64,000 bases of DNA from Lactuca virosa (taxonomy: Eukaryota; Streptophyta; Magnoliopsida; Asterales; Asteraceae), in contig CAKMRJ010005634.1 in assembly GCA_928212115.1 (NCBI GenBank), positions 177,470,472 through 177,534,471 of the forward strand. Reading direction: 5' to 3'. Below, piece by piece: positions 1 through 11,205 of the stretch (position 1 is the first letter of the stretch; each line of letters begins with the position of its first letter). Made by a program: the position numbers and the translations under genes. Under the pieces are notes generated by a model. The model ran no database searches, was not told the origin of the DNA, and saw nothing but the letters and a program-made list of their open reading frames with translations.

Positions 1-673
1 TGTTGGAACCTGAAAGTGAACCTCTAGCAATCCTAAGTACATATTCCGAAGTATGTTGGTTCCGAAGGAAGATGTGATCCGGAACCTGTCCGGAGCTGGA
101 GAAAAGAAGAGTGAAGTATTTTGAAGAGGAACACATTCCGGAGCTGATCCTGAAGTCCGGAATGTATGCTGATCCGGACCAAACCTTCATCTCCGGAACA
201 TTACTTGTCCGGAATGAAGTCTTTATGTCTTTATGCATTTATTACTTTTGTCTTGTATGTGATGTAACGTTTCATAGGACTTAGTCTAAAGTTGATTTAG
301 GACAATCAGAATGTCAGACTTGTGTCTTTTGTCCGGTCCTATGTAAACACTTGGGTTAATTCGCTGTAACATTCACTCCTATATATAGGAGCATTCAATA
401 CAAGTCAACTACGGATCTTTCACTCACTTTTGGCATTTACTCTTATCACATTAAAAACATTCTTCTTGTTCTTCATTTATTAACTTTACCTTGATCATTA
501 TCTACTTGTTCTCAATTAATGTCTTGATCATTTGTTGAAATAATCATCTAAGACTTGACTGGTCTTTCCAGTCTCGACTTGAACATCCATTATCAAGCAG
601 ACATTGATCTCAAGCATTCACTCAAGGTTTGAGTTCTCAAACCTTGTCCCTGCGCATAGATCTTGTTCTCACA
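1..673 (+). repeat. 5' LTR of the SIRE-like copia
   Basis: Begins TGTTGGAACCTG and ends CTCACA, followed by a 2-base spacer and the primer-binding site. It matches 12586-13259 almost base for base. It contains a TATA box and many TCCGGA or TCCGAA hexamers. The window begins exactly at its first base, so the left flank and target duplication cannot be seen. Confidence 0.95.
380..387 (+). promoter_or_regulatory. LTR TATA box
   Basis: TATATATA flanked by CTCC and GGAGC, a small inverted repeat around the box. It sits about 290 bp before the LTR end and is repeated at 12966-12973 in the 3' LTR. The likely transcription start is about 30 bp downstream. Confidence 0.65.
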
Positions 674-675
674 AT

Positions 676-687
676 TGGTATCAGAGC
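676..687 (+). other. Primer-binding site (tRNA-iMet)
   Basis: TGGTATCAGAGC, complementary to the 3' end of plant initiator methionine tRNA, 2 bases after the 5' LTR. This is the standard minus-strand primer site of copia elements. It fixes the LTR boundary and the element's orientation. The untranslated leader runs on to 811. Confidence 0.93.
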
Positions 688-811
688 TCGAGTGGTTGTC
701 CTTTGAATCCATAAGATCAGATTATAGTTGGTTTGAATTTACCTTGGTATTTCAACCATTTCTGTTTAAGGATAAAAGTTCTTCTATATACCACTTAAGC
801 TTGAAGATATC

Positions 812-1429
812 TTGACTTCAATGGCTGCTTCAAATCCTCAGCAAATGATTTCAATGCAAATCGCAAATAGCGTGGGTGGCCCTACCTGTGCCCCATTGCT
901 AGTTGTGGAAGAATATGATCATTGGAAAGTTAGAATGGAAAGGTTTTTACTAGCCAAAGAGAAAGGTGAACAAATCTGGAGATCCGTCAAAGAAGGCCCT
1001 CATGTTCCCATAAGAACAGTTGTAAGAGATGCAGCTGCTCAGCTCATGCGAGAGGATGAAGCTCGTCCAGCCCCTCTAACTGCAGATGATATTGAAAAGC
1101 TGCATGCTGATCAAGTTGCCTTCTCAGAAATGGTGTTTGGTGTTCCTCCATCACTCTTTGAGCACATCAAGCTATGCAAATCAGCCAAAGAAATTTGGGA
1201 CACTCTTCAGGATCTGATTGAAGGTTCCGAAAATATGAAGGACAAGCGCCTCACCTCGGTTGTCAATGACTTTGACACCTTCACCACTACTCCAGGTGAA
1301 TCTGTAGCCTCAGCCTCCAACCGATATCGAATCGTTGTCAACAATATGACTGCTCATGGGATTGTTCGAACTCCTCTCGAGTACAATCTCAAGTTCATTA
1401 ACAGCCTTGGTAAGGATGGGGAAATGTAA
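812..1429 (+). pseudogene. gag, N-terminal part (copia)
   Basis: 205 codons from the ATG at 812, the first start after the primer site. It shows the copia Gag N-terminal domain (UBN2 / Retrotran_gag type): an aromatic WKVRMERFL segment near residue 36, AKEIWDTLQDLIEG near residues 125-140, and the closing SLG turn. A stop at 1427-1429 truncates the protein. Recognisable Gag sequence continues in the same frame to about 1480 and then in frame 3, so there is both a nonsense and a frameshift change. Gag would form the virus-like particle. The domain is clear; this copy cannot give a full Gag. Confidence 0.85.
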
Positions 1430-2813
1430 ATCCTGTCTTCAAAGCAATGGTTCCTTAAAAAAATTGAAACTCTATCAACTTTTTGATGAGCTTCAAGGAC
1501 ATGAATCAAACGTTGCTCAAACCATAAGGGAACTTTCCGGAGGACCACTTGCTCTCGTCAGTTCCTTTGAATCAACCATTCCGAACCCACCTACTCCGGA
1601 ACCTTACAAACCCACTGTTCCATTAACTCAGTCATCCTTAACTACCTTACCCACACACATCTATCCTGACGATGATTCCGAAACCTTGGATTCCGAACTC
1701 CGTTTCCAACAAGAATTTGCCTTACTCTCAATGAAATACAAACGACCTTTCAATCCCCCTTACAAGCCATACCAAAACAGATTCAGTGCTCCTCACCAAA
1801 CCCATTCTCAACCATATTCCCACTCCGAACCAAAACAAACCTTTGAAAATCCTCCTGCATACAAGCCTAACCTCACTAAACCAAACTCCGCTCCGGAATC
1901 TTCTCAAAATTCCAAATCAGACAAACCAAAGATCTTGTGTCATAAATGTGGTCATGCAAACCACTTTGCCAAAGATTGTCTAGCTGATGCTCCACAAAAA
2001 CCAAAAGTCAAAGACTCAGCTTACTATGTCCGAAGAGCACAAGAAATGGCTGAAAGTGAGAAGGCATTTGTTACTACCGTTTCAAGAGATGTCGAAGGAT
2101 ATTGGTCATCCGGAGATGATGATGATTTAGTGACTGGAAGAAACATGTGTTTGATGGCAAGACAAACGGTTGAATGTGATGAAGGTTATTGGTCTTCTGG
2201 GTCCGAAGATGAAGATGATGTTGCTGAACCTCACTACTGCTACATGGCCACTAACGATCCACCAGGTCGAAGCATCGTTCAGCAGGTAAAATCCATGATC
2301 TCTGATAATAATTTTGATTTGACTTTATGTGAACCTTATCTGACCCAGATCCAAACAGATATGAACACCATCTATAAAGCCTATGAGTCTGCCATAGAAG
2401 CCAGTGAGAAGAAGGACTGTGAACTAAGTCGTCTTAGATTACGTTTTGAGGATAAGAAATTGAAAATCGAGTCTCTAGAGCATGAACTTGTAATGTCAAA
2501 AGATGAATGTATCATTTTGAAAGATAAATGTGAAATCACTTATTCTGAACGAAATATTTTGATTTCTGATAACAAACGTCTCAATGCTAAAATAGATGCT
2601 TTGCATAACTCTGTAGACATGCTTGAAGCTGACATTCGGATGACTCATAATTTTCGTCATCCATGGTCCAAAGCTCCTGGTCTCGGAAGCGAGTTTCCGA
2701 AACCAATTGTTAGTCCCCTGAAGGAATTGCAAAATTTGACATTCATGGGAGAAGTTCCGAACATCAAACATTCGGACACCCTGTTTCCCCTTGTCACCCC
2801 TTCCAGAGGCTAA
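1430..2813 (+). pseudogene. gag, central part with zinc knuckle and coiled coil (copia)
   Basis: Continuation of gag, open in frame 3 from 1356 and matching Gag from about 1480. A CCHC zinc knuckle (C-X2-C-X4-H-X4-C, CHKCGHANHFAKDC) lies at 1938-1979; this is the RNA-binding nucleocapsid motif. Downstream are two acidic repeats containing GYWSSG, then a long charged heptad region at about 2390-2640 that should form a coiled coil, as reported for Sirevirus Gag. A frameshift near 2800 moves the frame to the next segment. A proline- and glutamine-rich stretch precedes the knuckle. Confidence 0.85.
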
Positions 2814-3888
2814 AAGACCTTTTGAGTCCCTAATTCCTGAGTTCCAACCAATAGTTGTCAAGTGTCCTGATTCCACGCCTCTTCCGCCTCTGATAAACCT
2901 GGACCTGAATCGGACCACGGAATATCATTATAGTCTTCCAAATTGTGTAGACTATGTTCCTAAAAGTAATCACGTAAACAACTGTGTGATTGAGGAAATT
3001 ATTCCGGAAACAACTGAAATCAATGCCTCGGAATTTGTATGGGCATCTTTAGATGATAAAGTTGAAGTCTCAAGCAATGTGTCCTCTAATTCATGTGAAT
3101 CGAACTCATTAGTTCTTTCAAAGACCAAATTGGTTCCCATTGCTCCTGAGTTTACAAATCCATCCAAAGGACAAACCTCTAGATCTTCTCCTCATCCTAA
3201 GAGAAAACCAATGTTGAATAGAAAAGATGTTGTAGATCCCAAGGTAGAAGCTAGAAATGCTTACAAAAAGGAAGTTAAGACTAGACAAAATTCCAGGTTC
3301 CTTGCTAACTCTAAACCAAATTCATCCCGGAATCCTCGTGTCTTCACTCATAGTCAAAATTCTTTTGTTCCCACAAGGATCCTAAAAAGACCTTCCGAAC
3401 CTCCTGTTCGTTCGGAACCTAAGGAAGTCCTTAACTCCAATTCACCTCAAGCTCATGTTAATGCCAATGTCAAAACCATCCGAAATACTTCACCAGCACC
3501 TCGAAATGTTTCATCTGTCTTTATTGCAAAATCTGATGGCACAATTTTTAAACCGAGAATTTCAAGAAACAATGTGTCATCAAACAAATCCACAAGTACA
3601 AAAACCACTGTTTCAAAATCTTCAAACAAAAATCTTGTGTGGAAAATCAAAACTTCTATCAACAAAACAACAAACCCGGAGATAACAAAAATTGTCAATC
3701 CTTCGGATACCAAAGATCCGAAGAAGTCAGCTCCGAACCCACAAGTAGTTGAATATGACTACTGGATAGATGAAAAGACATTAGCATTCTGTCTGTTTCC
3801 AAAGAATTCCAGTAATATCACCCAGAAACACAAAGTTGTTCCCAAGTCACAATCAAGTCCAAAGCCATGCCTACGTCCCAAAGTCTAA
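2791..3888 (+). pseudogene. gag C-terminal extension / gag-pol linker (copia)
   Basis: Open in frame 1 for 365 codons, rich in Ser, Pro, Lys and Asn and without a recognised catalytic domain. It lies between the Gag coiled coil and the protease, in the same frame as the protease-integrase segment. Only the stops at 3886-3888 and 3898-3900 separate them. The dense cluster of stops at this junction could be decay or a remnant of gag-pol readthrough control. The large Gag C-terminal region is consistent with Sireviruses; no function is assigned. Confidence 0.6.
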
Positions 3889-3900
3889 CTCGGAGCCTAA

Positions 3901-5718
3901 AAACTCCATTGCTCACTAATTTTGCAGGCACTTTGTGCTTCGGAGCAAGAAACAATATGGTATATTGATAGTGCTTGCTCCATGCACATGACGGGGCAGA
4001 AGGATTTTCTGCGAGATTTAAAGCTTTCTCCAAATGCTGGTTACGTGACATATGGCAACAACTCCAATTCTCAAATTCGTGGTTATGGAACTCTCACCAA
4101 TGGAAACTTCTCTATTTCACATGTTGCTTATGTAGCTGATTTGAAACATAATTTGATAAGTGTTGCTCAGCTCACTGACTCAAGTCGACGTGTGGAATTT
4201 TGCAAAAAGTATAGCTATGTGATGACTGAAGACCGAAAAGAATGTTTGATAAAGTCACTTCGCAACAAGAACATGTACCCGCTTGACATCAACATGATTA
4301 TTGGCAAACCGCAACTCTGCCTTCTCTCCAAAGCTGTTCCTGACGTCAGTTGGTTATGGCACCGAAGGCTCGCACATCTGAACTTTCGGTACATGAATGA
4401 TCTTGTATCAGGCGAAATGGTAAGAGGTTTACCTCTTCTCAAGTTCGAAAATGATCATTTATGTGTTGCGTGTGAGTGTGGTAAGCAATCAAAGAAGGGT
4501 CATCCTGTTATCATAGAAAAGTCCATCTCGGATCCATTGGAACTTCTACACATTGATCTTTGTGGACCATCCACTGTAGAAAGTCTTCATCATAAGAAAT
4601 ACATTCTTGTGATTGTTGATGACTTTACAAGGTTCACCTGGGTTTTCTTCCTAAGGCTGAAATCCGAAACAGCCTCTGAGCTCATCAATTTTATCAAAGG
4701 AATAGAAGTTCTTATCAAACTCCCAGTCAGAAGAATCCGAAGTGATAATGGTTCGGAATTTGTTAATTCCACCATTGAGAAATTTCTCACAGAAAAAGGA
4801 ATCGATCACAACTTCTCAGCTCCCTACACTCCACAACAAAACGGTGTAGTTGAAAGACGCAATAGAACACTTGTTGAAGCCGCTCGATCAATGTTGAACT
4901 ATGCAAACTTACCACTCTATCTTTGGGCTGAAGCTGTATCCACTGCTTGCTTCACTCAAAATCGAAGTATCATCAATCGACGTCTCAACATGACACCATA
5001 CGAAGCAATGAATGGTCGAAAGCCAACAATCTCATTCTTACATGTCTTCGGATGTAGATGCTTCATCAAAAACAACCGTGATCAGCTTACAAAGTTCCAA
5101 CCCAAAGCTGATGAAGCCATCTTTCTTGGGTACTCCTCCAAATCAAAGGCTTACAGAGTTCTCAACCGAAGAACTCGTGTTCTGGAAGAAAGTTTGGATA
5201 TTACCTTTGATGACAACTTTGTTCGGAATTCTGATCCCAGTCACATCACAAATCACATCATGGAGTCTGATGCTCCTCCGCCAGGATGTCCGAACCCTCA
5301 AACCATTCTTGAGGTTGACTTTGAAACCCTCTTTGGTCCTTCCGAAACCGCTCTTGATTCCGAATCTCGATCAAGACCATCTCTAATTCCAATTCCTCCT
5401 TCGGAAGCCCCAGTTTCTCACAACCTCTCCGGTCCACTTCCGAGCCTACCTCCATTTGATTCCGAACCGTTTCAACCTTCTCAGGTTGAGGGGGAGAATA
5501 ATGCAAATCCCTCTCTTGAATCAAATGTGGATGGCTTCCAAGATGCAGCTGCCGATTTCGATGACTCTAATCCTCTCAACATTGATGAAAATGAAAATTC
5601 TTCTTTGAGTTCCCTTCTGATGATGATGTCAACCTCTCCGGTTCAGAAGTTCAGGGGGAGCATCATCCCAATATTCAAATCATTCAGGGGGAGCAAATCA
5701 ATTCCACTGTTGATGTAG
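3901..5718 (+). pseudogene. pol: protease and integrase (copia)
   Basis: Open frame of about 600 codons. The protease comes first with IDSACSMHMTG at about 3964, in which DSA takes the place of the usual DSG/DTG catalytic triad. The GAG-pre-integrase zinc domain follows (LWHRRLAHLN with a later C-X2-C near 4470). The integrase core then shows Asp in HIDLCGP, Asp in RSDNGSEF and Glu in NGVVERRNRTL. The C-terminal tail is acidic and serine-rich with TCCGAA-encoded Ser-Glu repeats. A frameshift at about 5600-5640 breaks the link to reverse transcriptase. Protease would mature the polyprotein and integrase would insert the cDNA. Confidence 0.9.
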
Positions 5719-7001
5719 GATCTTCGGCTGCACAAGAACTCCCTCGATTGCATGTTTGGACGAAGGATCATCCTCCGAACCAAGTGATAGGCAATCCGAA
5801 TGTTGGTGTACAAACTCGCTCAGCTACCAACATCCAAAATGAATGTCATTTTTCAGCATTCATATCCATGGTAGAACCCAAATCCATCAAGGAAGCATTA
5901 CAGCATGTTGATTGGATTACAGCCTTGCAAGAAGAACTGGCAGAATTTGACCGAAATGAAGTCTGGACTCTCGTACCTCCTCCTCAAAATCACCCCGTTG
6001 TTGGTACAAGATGGGTATTTCGCAACAAGCTAGATGATGCAGGAGTTATCATCCGAAATAAGGCAAGATTGGTAGCTAAAGGTTTTACTCAAATTGAAGG
6101 TCTTGACTACGACGAGACATTTGCTCCTGTTGCACGACTTGAAGCTATCAGAATCTTTCTTGCTTATGCTGCCCACAAAGGCTTCAAAGTTTACCAAATG
6201 GATGTTAAGAGTGCTTTTCTTAATGGTGAACATGACACTGAAGTATACCTTCAACAGCCCCCCGGATTTATTAATCTTTCCTTTCCGAACTACTGTTATA
6301 AACTCCGAAAGGCTGTCTACGGACTCAAGCAAGCTCCTCGGGCTTGGTACGAGACTCTCACCGATTTTCTCAAACGCTCAGGTTTTCAAAGAGGTATACT
6401 TGATCCCACTCTATTCCGAAGATCAAATGGAAAGCATCTCATGCTGGTACAAATTTATGTGGACGACATCATTTTTGGATCTACGGATTCATCTATGGTT
6501 GCTGATTTTGCCAAACTTATGGTCAGTCGATTCCAAATGAGCATGAATCGAGAATTAAGCTTCTTTCTTGGCCTTCAAGTCAAACAGACTAACAAAGGTA
6601 TTTTCATTCACCAAGAGAAGTATATTTCTGAACTTCTCAAGAAATACTCAATGGATACCTGTGCCTCAGCAAAGGTACCCATGGGCTTCGGACACAAAAT
6701 CTTTGCCGACCCTTCGGGTGTTTCCGTTGATGAAAAGAAGTATCGTGGAATGATTGGATCCTTACTCTATCTCACTGCAAGTCGCCCGGACATTATGTTC
6801 TCAACATGTTTATGTGCCAGATTTCAAGTCAATCCGAAGATGTCTCATCTTTTGGCTGTGAAACAAATATTCCGATACCTCAAAGGTACAAAGAACCTCG
6901 GAATCTGGTATCCAGCAAATGAAAGTTTCCTTCGGCAAGCTTACTCAGATTCAAACTATGGTGGTCTTCAACTCGATGTCAATTCCAAGGTGGTCGATTA
7001 G
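5640..7001 (+). pseudogene. pol: reverse transcriptase and start of RNase H (copia)
   Basis: RVT_2-type copia reverse transcriptase. It shows the WVFRNKLD and ARLVAKGFTQ fingers, the MDVKSAFLNG motif, AVYGLKQAPRAWY, and the catalytic YVDD at 6456-6467. The thumb and connection regions follow, then the first RNase H strand (AYSDSNYGG). A stop at 6999-7001, with an apparent small deletion of the next RNase H segment, ends the frame. The RT core itself looks intact from 5748 to about 6960, but it is cut off upstream by the linker frameshift. Confidence 0.9.
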
Positions 7002-7015
7002 TCAGCTAGTCATCC

Positions 7016-7408
7016 AAGAAACAGAACTGCATTGCTCTCTCTACAGCTGAAGCTGAATACATTGCTGCTGCCAGCTGTACCTCTCAAGTTCTTTGGATGA
7101 AATCTCAACTCTTGGATTATGGTTACCGATTTCAACGCATTCCTATCTACTGTGACTCTCAAAGTGCCATTTCAATCTCTCACAATCCAATTCAGCACTC
7201 CATGACGAAGCACATTGACATCCGGTACCATTTTATTAAAGATCATGTTCTAAATGGCAACATCGAACTTATTTTTGTTCCATCTGACGATGAAATTGCT
7301 GATGTCTTTACTAAGGCATTAGACGAAACCAAATTTAATGGTTTTCTGAACAAAATGGGTATGATGATGCCTGATCCTCAATTCTTTCAGGAGACATGTT
7401 CTCTTTGA
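7016..7408 (+). pseudogene. pol: RNase H C-terminal part (copia)
   Basis: The frame switches to frame 2. It reads KKQNCIALSTAEAEYIA, then CDSQSAI and the HIDIRYHFIKDHV motif, which are the hallmarks of copia RNase H, and ends at the TGA at 7406-7408. The segment joining it to the previous frame is missing or frameshifted (6985-7016). This marks the end of pol; what follows is outside the standard copia gene set. Confidence 0.88.
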
Positions 7409-7614
7409 TAGAAGTATTCAGAAGAAAAATATGCTCCAAACTCGATTATTTTTGCTTCGGAACTATTTTCCCTCTAAATACATAGGATCATTTTACCTGT
7501 CTTTATTACTAATTATCCCTTGAGTTTTTAAGCTGTACAGTTCATTCCCTTCATCACGACTATCAAGATCAACCATCATCCGAATCTCTATTTCGGAACT
7601 CACTCCATAAAGGA

Positions 7615-7985
7615 ATTCCGGAATTTTCAAAGTTGCTCCGGAAATTTCAAAGTTGCTCCGAAATTTTCAAAGTTGCTCCGAAATTTTCAAAGTTGCTCCG
7701 GAATTTTCAAAGTTGCTCCGGGATTTTCAAAAATGCTACGGAATTTTCAAAATTTGCTCCGGAATCTCAAAATGCTCCGAAATATCAAAATGCTCCGAAA
7801 TTTCAAAATGCTCCGGAATTTCAACTTGCTCCGGATTTTCAAAATGCTCAGAAATTTTAAAACTTGCTCCGGATTTTTAAATTTGCTCTGGAAATTTCAA
7901 AATTTTGCTCCGGAATTTTCAAAAGTGCTCCGGAATTTTCAAAATGCTCCGGAATTCTCAAAATTTGCTCCGGAACCTCTTTTCT
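7615..7985 (+). repeat. 20-bp tandem repeat block between pol and the env-like region
   Basis: About 18 imperfect units of roughly 20 bp built on GCTCCGGAATTTTCAAA, with single-base variants such as GCTCCGAAA and GCTACGG. Each carries the TCCGGA hexamer that is common in this element. Several overlapping open frames here are by-products of a 20-bp period that shifts frame at each unit. The block lies directly before the leader of the env-like region. Confidence 0.92.
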
Positions 7986-8317
7986 ATCATATATGTTCCG
8001 GAACATAACCTTTACCCTCCGGATCATGCACTGTCCGGAACAATTCATCCGGAATACCAAAAGGTAATAAGGCGAAACGGTTTTTCTCAACGGTTACTTT
8101 TTAGGAAGATCCTTATCCAATCTTCCTCGATTTGCGTGACACGATTGCACGCCCTCTAAACTAGAAAATGAATTGACGGTTACATTCTCCTCTTTTAGAC
8201 CAATTGCCTTGCCCTTTCACCTCACCTGTCTAATCTCAATTTCCCAACATTAAATGCGACCCGATGGATCTCGGACCCTCATCATTACCTTTTTGACCCG
8301 ACCCATCTTTCCCTACC

Positions 8318-8325
8318 TATAAATA
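8318..8325 (+). promoter_or_regulatory. Internal TATA box ahead of the env-like region
   Basis: TATAAATA, followed by a CT-rich leader of about 105 bp and the ATG at 8430. This spacing and composition resemble a plant Pol II core promoter with a pyrimidine-rich 5' UTR. It suggests the extra region may have had its own transcript. No expression evidence is available. Confidence 0.45.
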
Positions 8326-8429
8326 CTCTTTCACATTCACCTTTACCTCTTTACGCTCTCTTAACTCTCAAACCTCCAAACAACCCTCACTGTTCTTCGT
8401 GTTCTTCAAGCTTCCTTCTTTGTTCATCA

Positions 8430-9456
8430 ATGGAGTCTTCAAAGAACCCAGCTCAATCTGCACCACAACCCAAGAAATCCATCGCCAGGAAGAAATCATC
8501 TAAAGGATCCAAGGGATCATCCTCATCTGCCGATCAAGAACCCTTTCTTAGGGACACAACCCAACTGTTCTCTTAACCCTCTTGACTACGATGAATCAAT
8601 CAGAATAATGATTGAGTTCCTTGCACATCATCCTCTCTCCATTCCACTTACCAAAATCCCTGATCCTCCACTCCCACTCTCTCATCTTCATCGTGCATTC
8701 ACTAGCATCAAACTTGAAGATGGTGTTCTGTTAACCACCATTATCGGTGATCGCACCATTCCTGTCTACAAATCGACATTCCTAAAGGCGATTGGAATTA
8801 CACAAATCACTTTGAAGTTGTCGAACCAACGGCTGAAGAGTTTCAGACGTTTCTGAACTTTATTGGGTACACGCAAGACTATAGGGCAAAGGATTTCAAG
8901 AAGACAGCTGTTTCAGGCCTCTGGACCGTTCTTATGCATCTAATCATCCGTGGGTTATCGGGCAAGCATGGCGGTACCGATACCTTGAGCAAAGATTGGC
9001 TGAATGTGGTATTCAGCATTTACTCCGGACGCAACAACGCTGTAGATCTTCCGGAAGTCTTGTGGCAAGACTTCTGCAAGTTCGCCATCAAAAGGAAGCC
9101 GAACGAGATTTCGAGCCCTAGATTTTGGGCTCTGACGATTGAACAGATCTTCAAGGAACTCAACGTACCCATTCCGGTTAGCACCATTCCTCCGGAGGTA
9201 TGTGTATCTTTTAAACTCGTTAAGGCTTATAGAATTCCGGACCAATCATCTTTTGGTCCGGTCAGACGTCTTCCGGACAATATGTTGGCCCTCATTCCTT
9301 CCGATTCTCCCTATTTGAAACAACATATTGAGACTTCGGTTGTGTTCGACCCAACACAACCTGCCCCGGTCTCAGTTGAGCCTACTCCGGAAGAGGCCAT
9401 TCATGCTAAGTCCGGACCCAAAGTTAAAGCACCAGCCAAACGAAAGGCTCTCCTAC
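8430..9456 (+). pseudogene. env-like region, N-terminal domain
   Basis: Starts at the ATG at 8430 with a basic Lys/Ser-rich N terminus (48 codons to the stop at 8574-8576). It then continues through two frame changes (about 8577 and 8790) into the frame open to 9824. Recognisable folded sequence includes FLAHHPLSIPLTKIP and WTVLMHLIIRGLSGKHGGTD, a helix-rich domain seen in plant retrotransposon env-like or putative plant transposon proteins; the family call is from memory. No signal peptide or clear transmembrane span is visible in this part. In Sireviruses such an ORF follows pol; its function is unknown. Confidence 0.6.
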
Positions 9457-10249
9457 CAAGCCTAAGGCCAAAAAGAAATCCAAAGTCAGTGCCCCCTCTC
9501 AACAGGAGGGCACCCATGACATTCCGGCTGATTCTGGCCGTCCGCACACCCCTCCTGCCCACTCATCTGAGGTACCCCTCAATGTTTCATCATCACAAGC
9601 ACACACTCACGGGGAGTCTACACATATTCCACCCTCACCCTCCCAAAAGGGTGATGCCGGTGTTGAACAAAGTTCCTTGCAGCCCCCTGGAACACACCCA
9701 CGTGTCAAATTTGATATTCCCATTATCTCTTCCACACGCACACACTCCGGAACCATTGTTCCGGAACCCAAGCATCCGGAAGGAGGAGCAGTCTCTCCAA
9801 CTTCCGATGCCACAACTGGTCTGATACCCGGAAGGCGTACAGGACGACCAGGTTCTAATGATCCTTTGTGGGAAGATTATGTGAACAGGGCCGCATCTCG
9901 ACGTCCGGACCTTTCTCGAGCTCAAGTGGAGTCCACTCTCATCTCCATGAGGAACAGGGCCATCCAAAGCAATTTGCCCTATGTCCCTCCAACTGACGAT
10001 GACGCCATCAATGAACTCACTACGGAGCTACCCCCAATCACCACTCATCAAAGCATCTTCCACACTGATCCGGAAGAAGAAATATCTGAAGAAGTTATGT
10101 TGGAGGAAGAAGCAACAACCGTTCCGGATGCTCATCTCATGACCTCCATTCACTATCAATCCAAAGCATCCGTATCCAAGTCTGCCTTTGACTTCGGATC
10201 CTCTTCCACTACCACTCCGGACGACGGCTCCAACTCAACCCTTCAATAA
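9457..10249 (+). pseudogene. env-like region, Pro/Ser/Thr-rich linker
   Basis: The frame changes at about 9455. Frame 2 is then open to the TAA at 10247-10249. The encoded stretch is low in complexity, rich in Pro, Ser, Thr and His, with many Pro-Glu or Ser-Gly pairs encoded by TCCGGA and CCGGAA. A more ordered block, GRPGSNDPLWEDYVNRAA, lies near 9850. It joins the N-terminal domain to the coiled-coil part. No enzyme motif is seen. Confidence 0.55.
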
Positions 10250-11205
10250 GATGATGATGCTACCAAAACGGGTCCGTCCTCAATCCAGACGCTCACCAAC
10301 CTCCTCCGCAACACTCTGATTCTGATTCAGAATCCTCAGCTGGTGACCACGTTGACCCGTTTGCCCTTTTGGAGATCCGCAACAATGTTTCGGACACTAT
10401 GAATAAAGTGTCAACTGTAGAAGCATCCGTAACAGAGCTGAACTCTAAATTGGATCAAAAAGTCTCCGGACTTGATTCAAAACTTGATGTTATTCTTCAG
10501 TCTCTCTCCCAACAGTCCGGACCATCAGTGGCAGAGAGAGAAGCCCAACTCGATCAGCTGATCTCCATCCGGCTGAAGCACACTGTTGAGCAACTTGACT
10601 CCAAGTATGACGCTCTTGTTGAAAACTATCTCAACACCACTTCCTCAATGCTCAAGGTTCATGACGATCTTGTGTCTGCCACCAACGATCTAATCAAGCA
10701 GACTCATGTTCGTCATGAGAAACAAATTCAAAGACTGGAGAAGGAGATCCGGAAGAAGGATGAGATGAACTTCATCATTCAACAAGTCCTCATCAAACTC
10801 CTGCGCTCAACTTGGAACATTGTTGATGTTCCGAACAGGAAGTTTGATGAGATGATTGCCATCCTCAGCAGCACATTCAAGCATCTATCCGAACAAGCTC
10901 CCACTTCCGAAGCCTATGACACTCTTACTCTTCAACTCTCCCCAGGTCTTCAGAAGGTGTTTTCCAAACTTGATGATATCAAGGAAGACTTGACGCTTGC
11001 ACCGGTCTTAAGGTTGACCGATGCAAGAGGAGGAGAAGGCCCAAGTAGGAGATGGCAACCAGCCTCAAAATTCACACTCAGGGATGAGGACCTCGATTCC
11101 GGAGAAGATGATGTTCAATTTGTCTCCGGAATCTTGGGAATCACTGAAGGGAGCGAAGGTGATGAAGATTATGAAGCCTATATTCCGGATGATGCTCCCA
11201 AATGA
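10250..11205 (+). pseudogene. env-like region, coiled-coil part
   Basis: Frame 1 is open to the TGA at 11203-11205. From about 10380 to 10800 the protein shows regular heptads (MNKVSTVEASVTELNSKLD, then QIQRLEKEIRKKDEM), a strong coiled-coil candidate. Coiled coils are described for Sirevirus env-like proteins and recall viral fusion stalks, but no fusion peptide or membrane anchor was found here, so that likeness is not evidence of envelope function. The stretch ends in an acidic tail. Confidence 0.6.

Noticed and set aside
676..687. tRNA-like sequence near LTRs
   Set aside because: Only the 12-17-base complement of a tRNA end is present, as a primer-binding site; no cloverleaf follows. The same holds at 16093, 23989, 41194 and 53283.
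7615..7985. Regular short repeats that recall a CRISPR array
   Set aside because: Units are directly adjacent with no unique spacers, and the setting is a plant retrotransposon. It is a tandem repeat.
7633..8159. Five overlapping open frames of 67-111 codons
   Set aside because: All are produced by the 20-bp repeat in three frames; Met-Leu-Arg-Asn-Phe repeats have no protein likeness.
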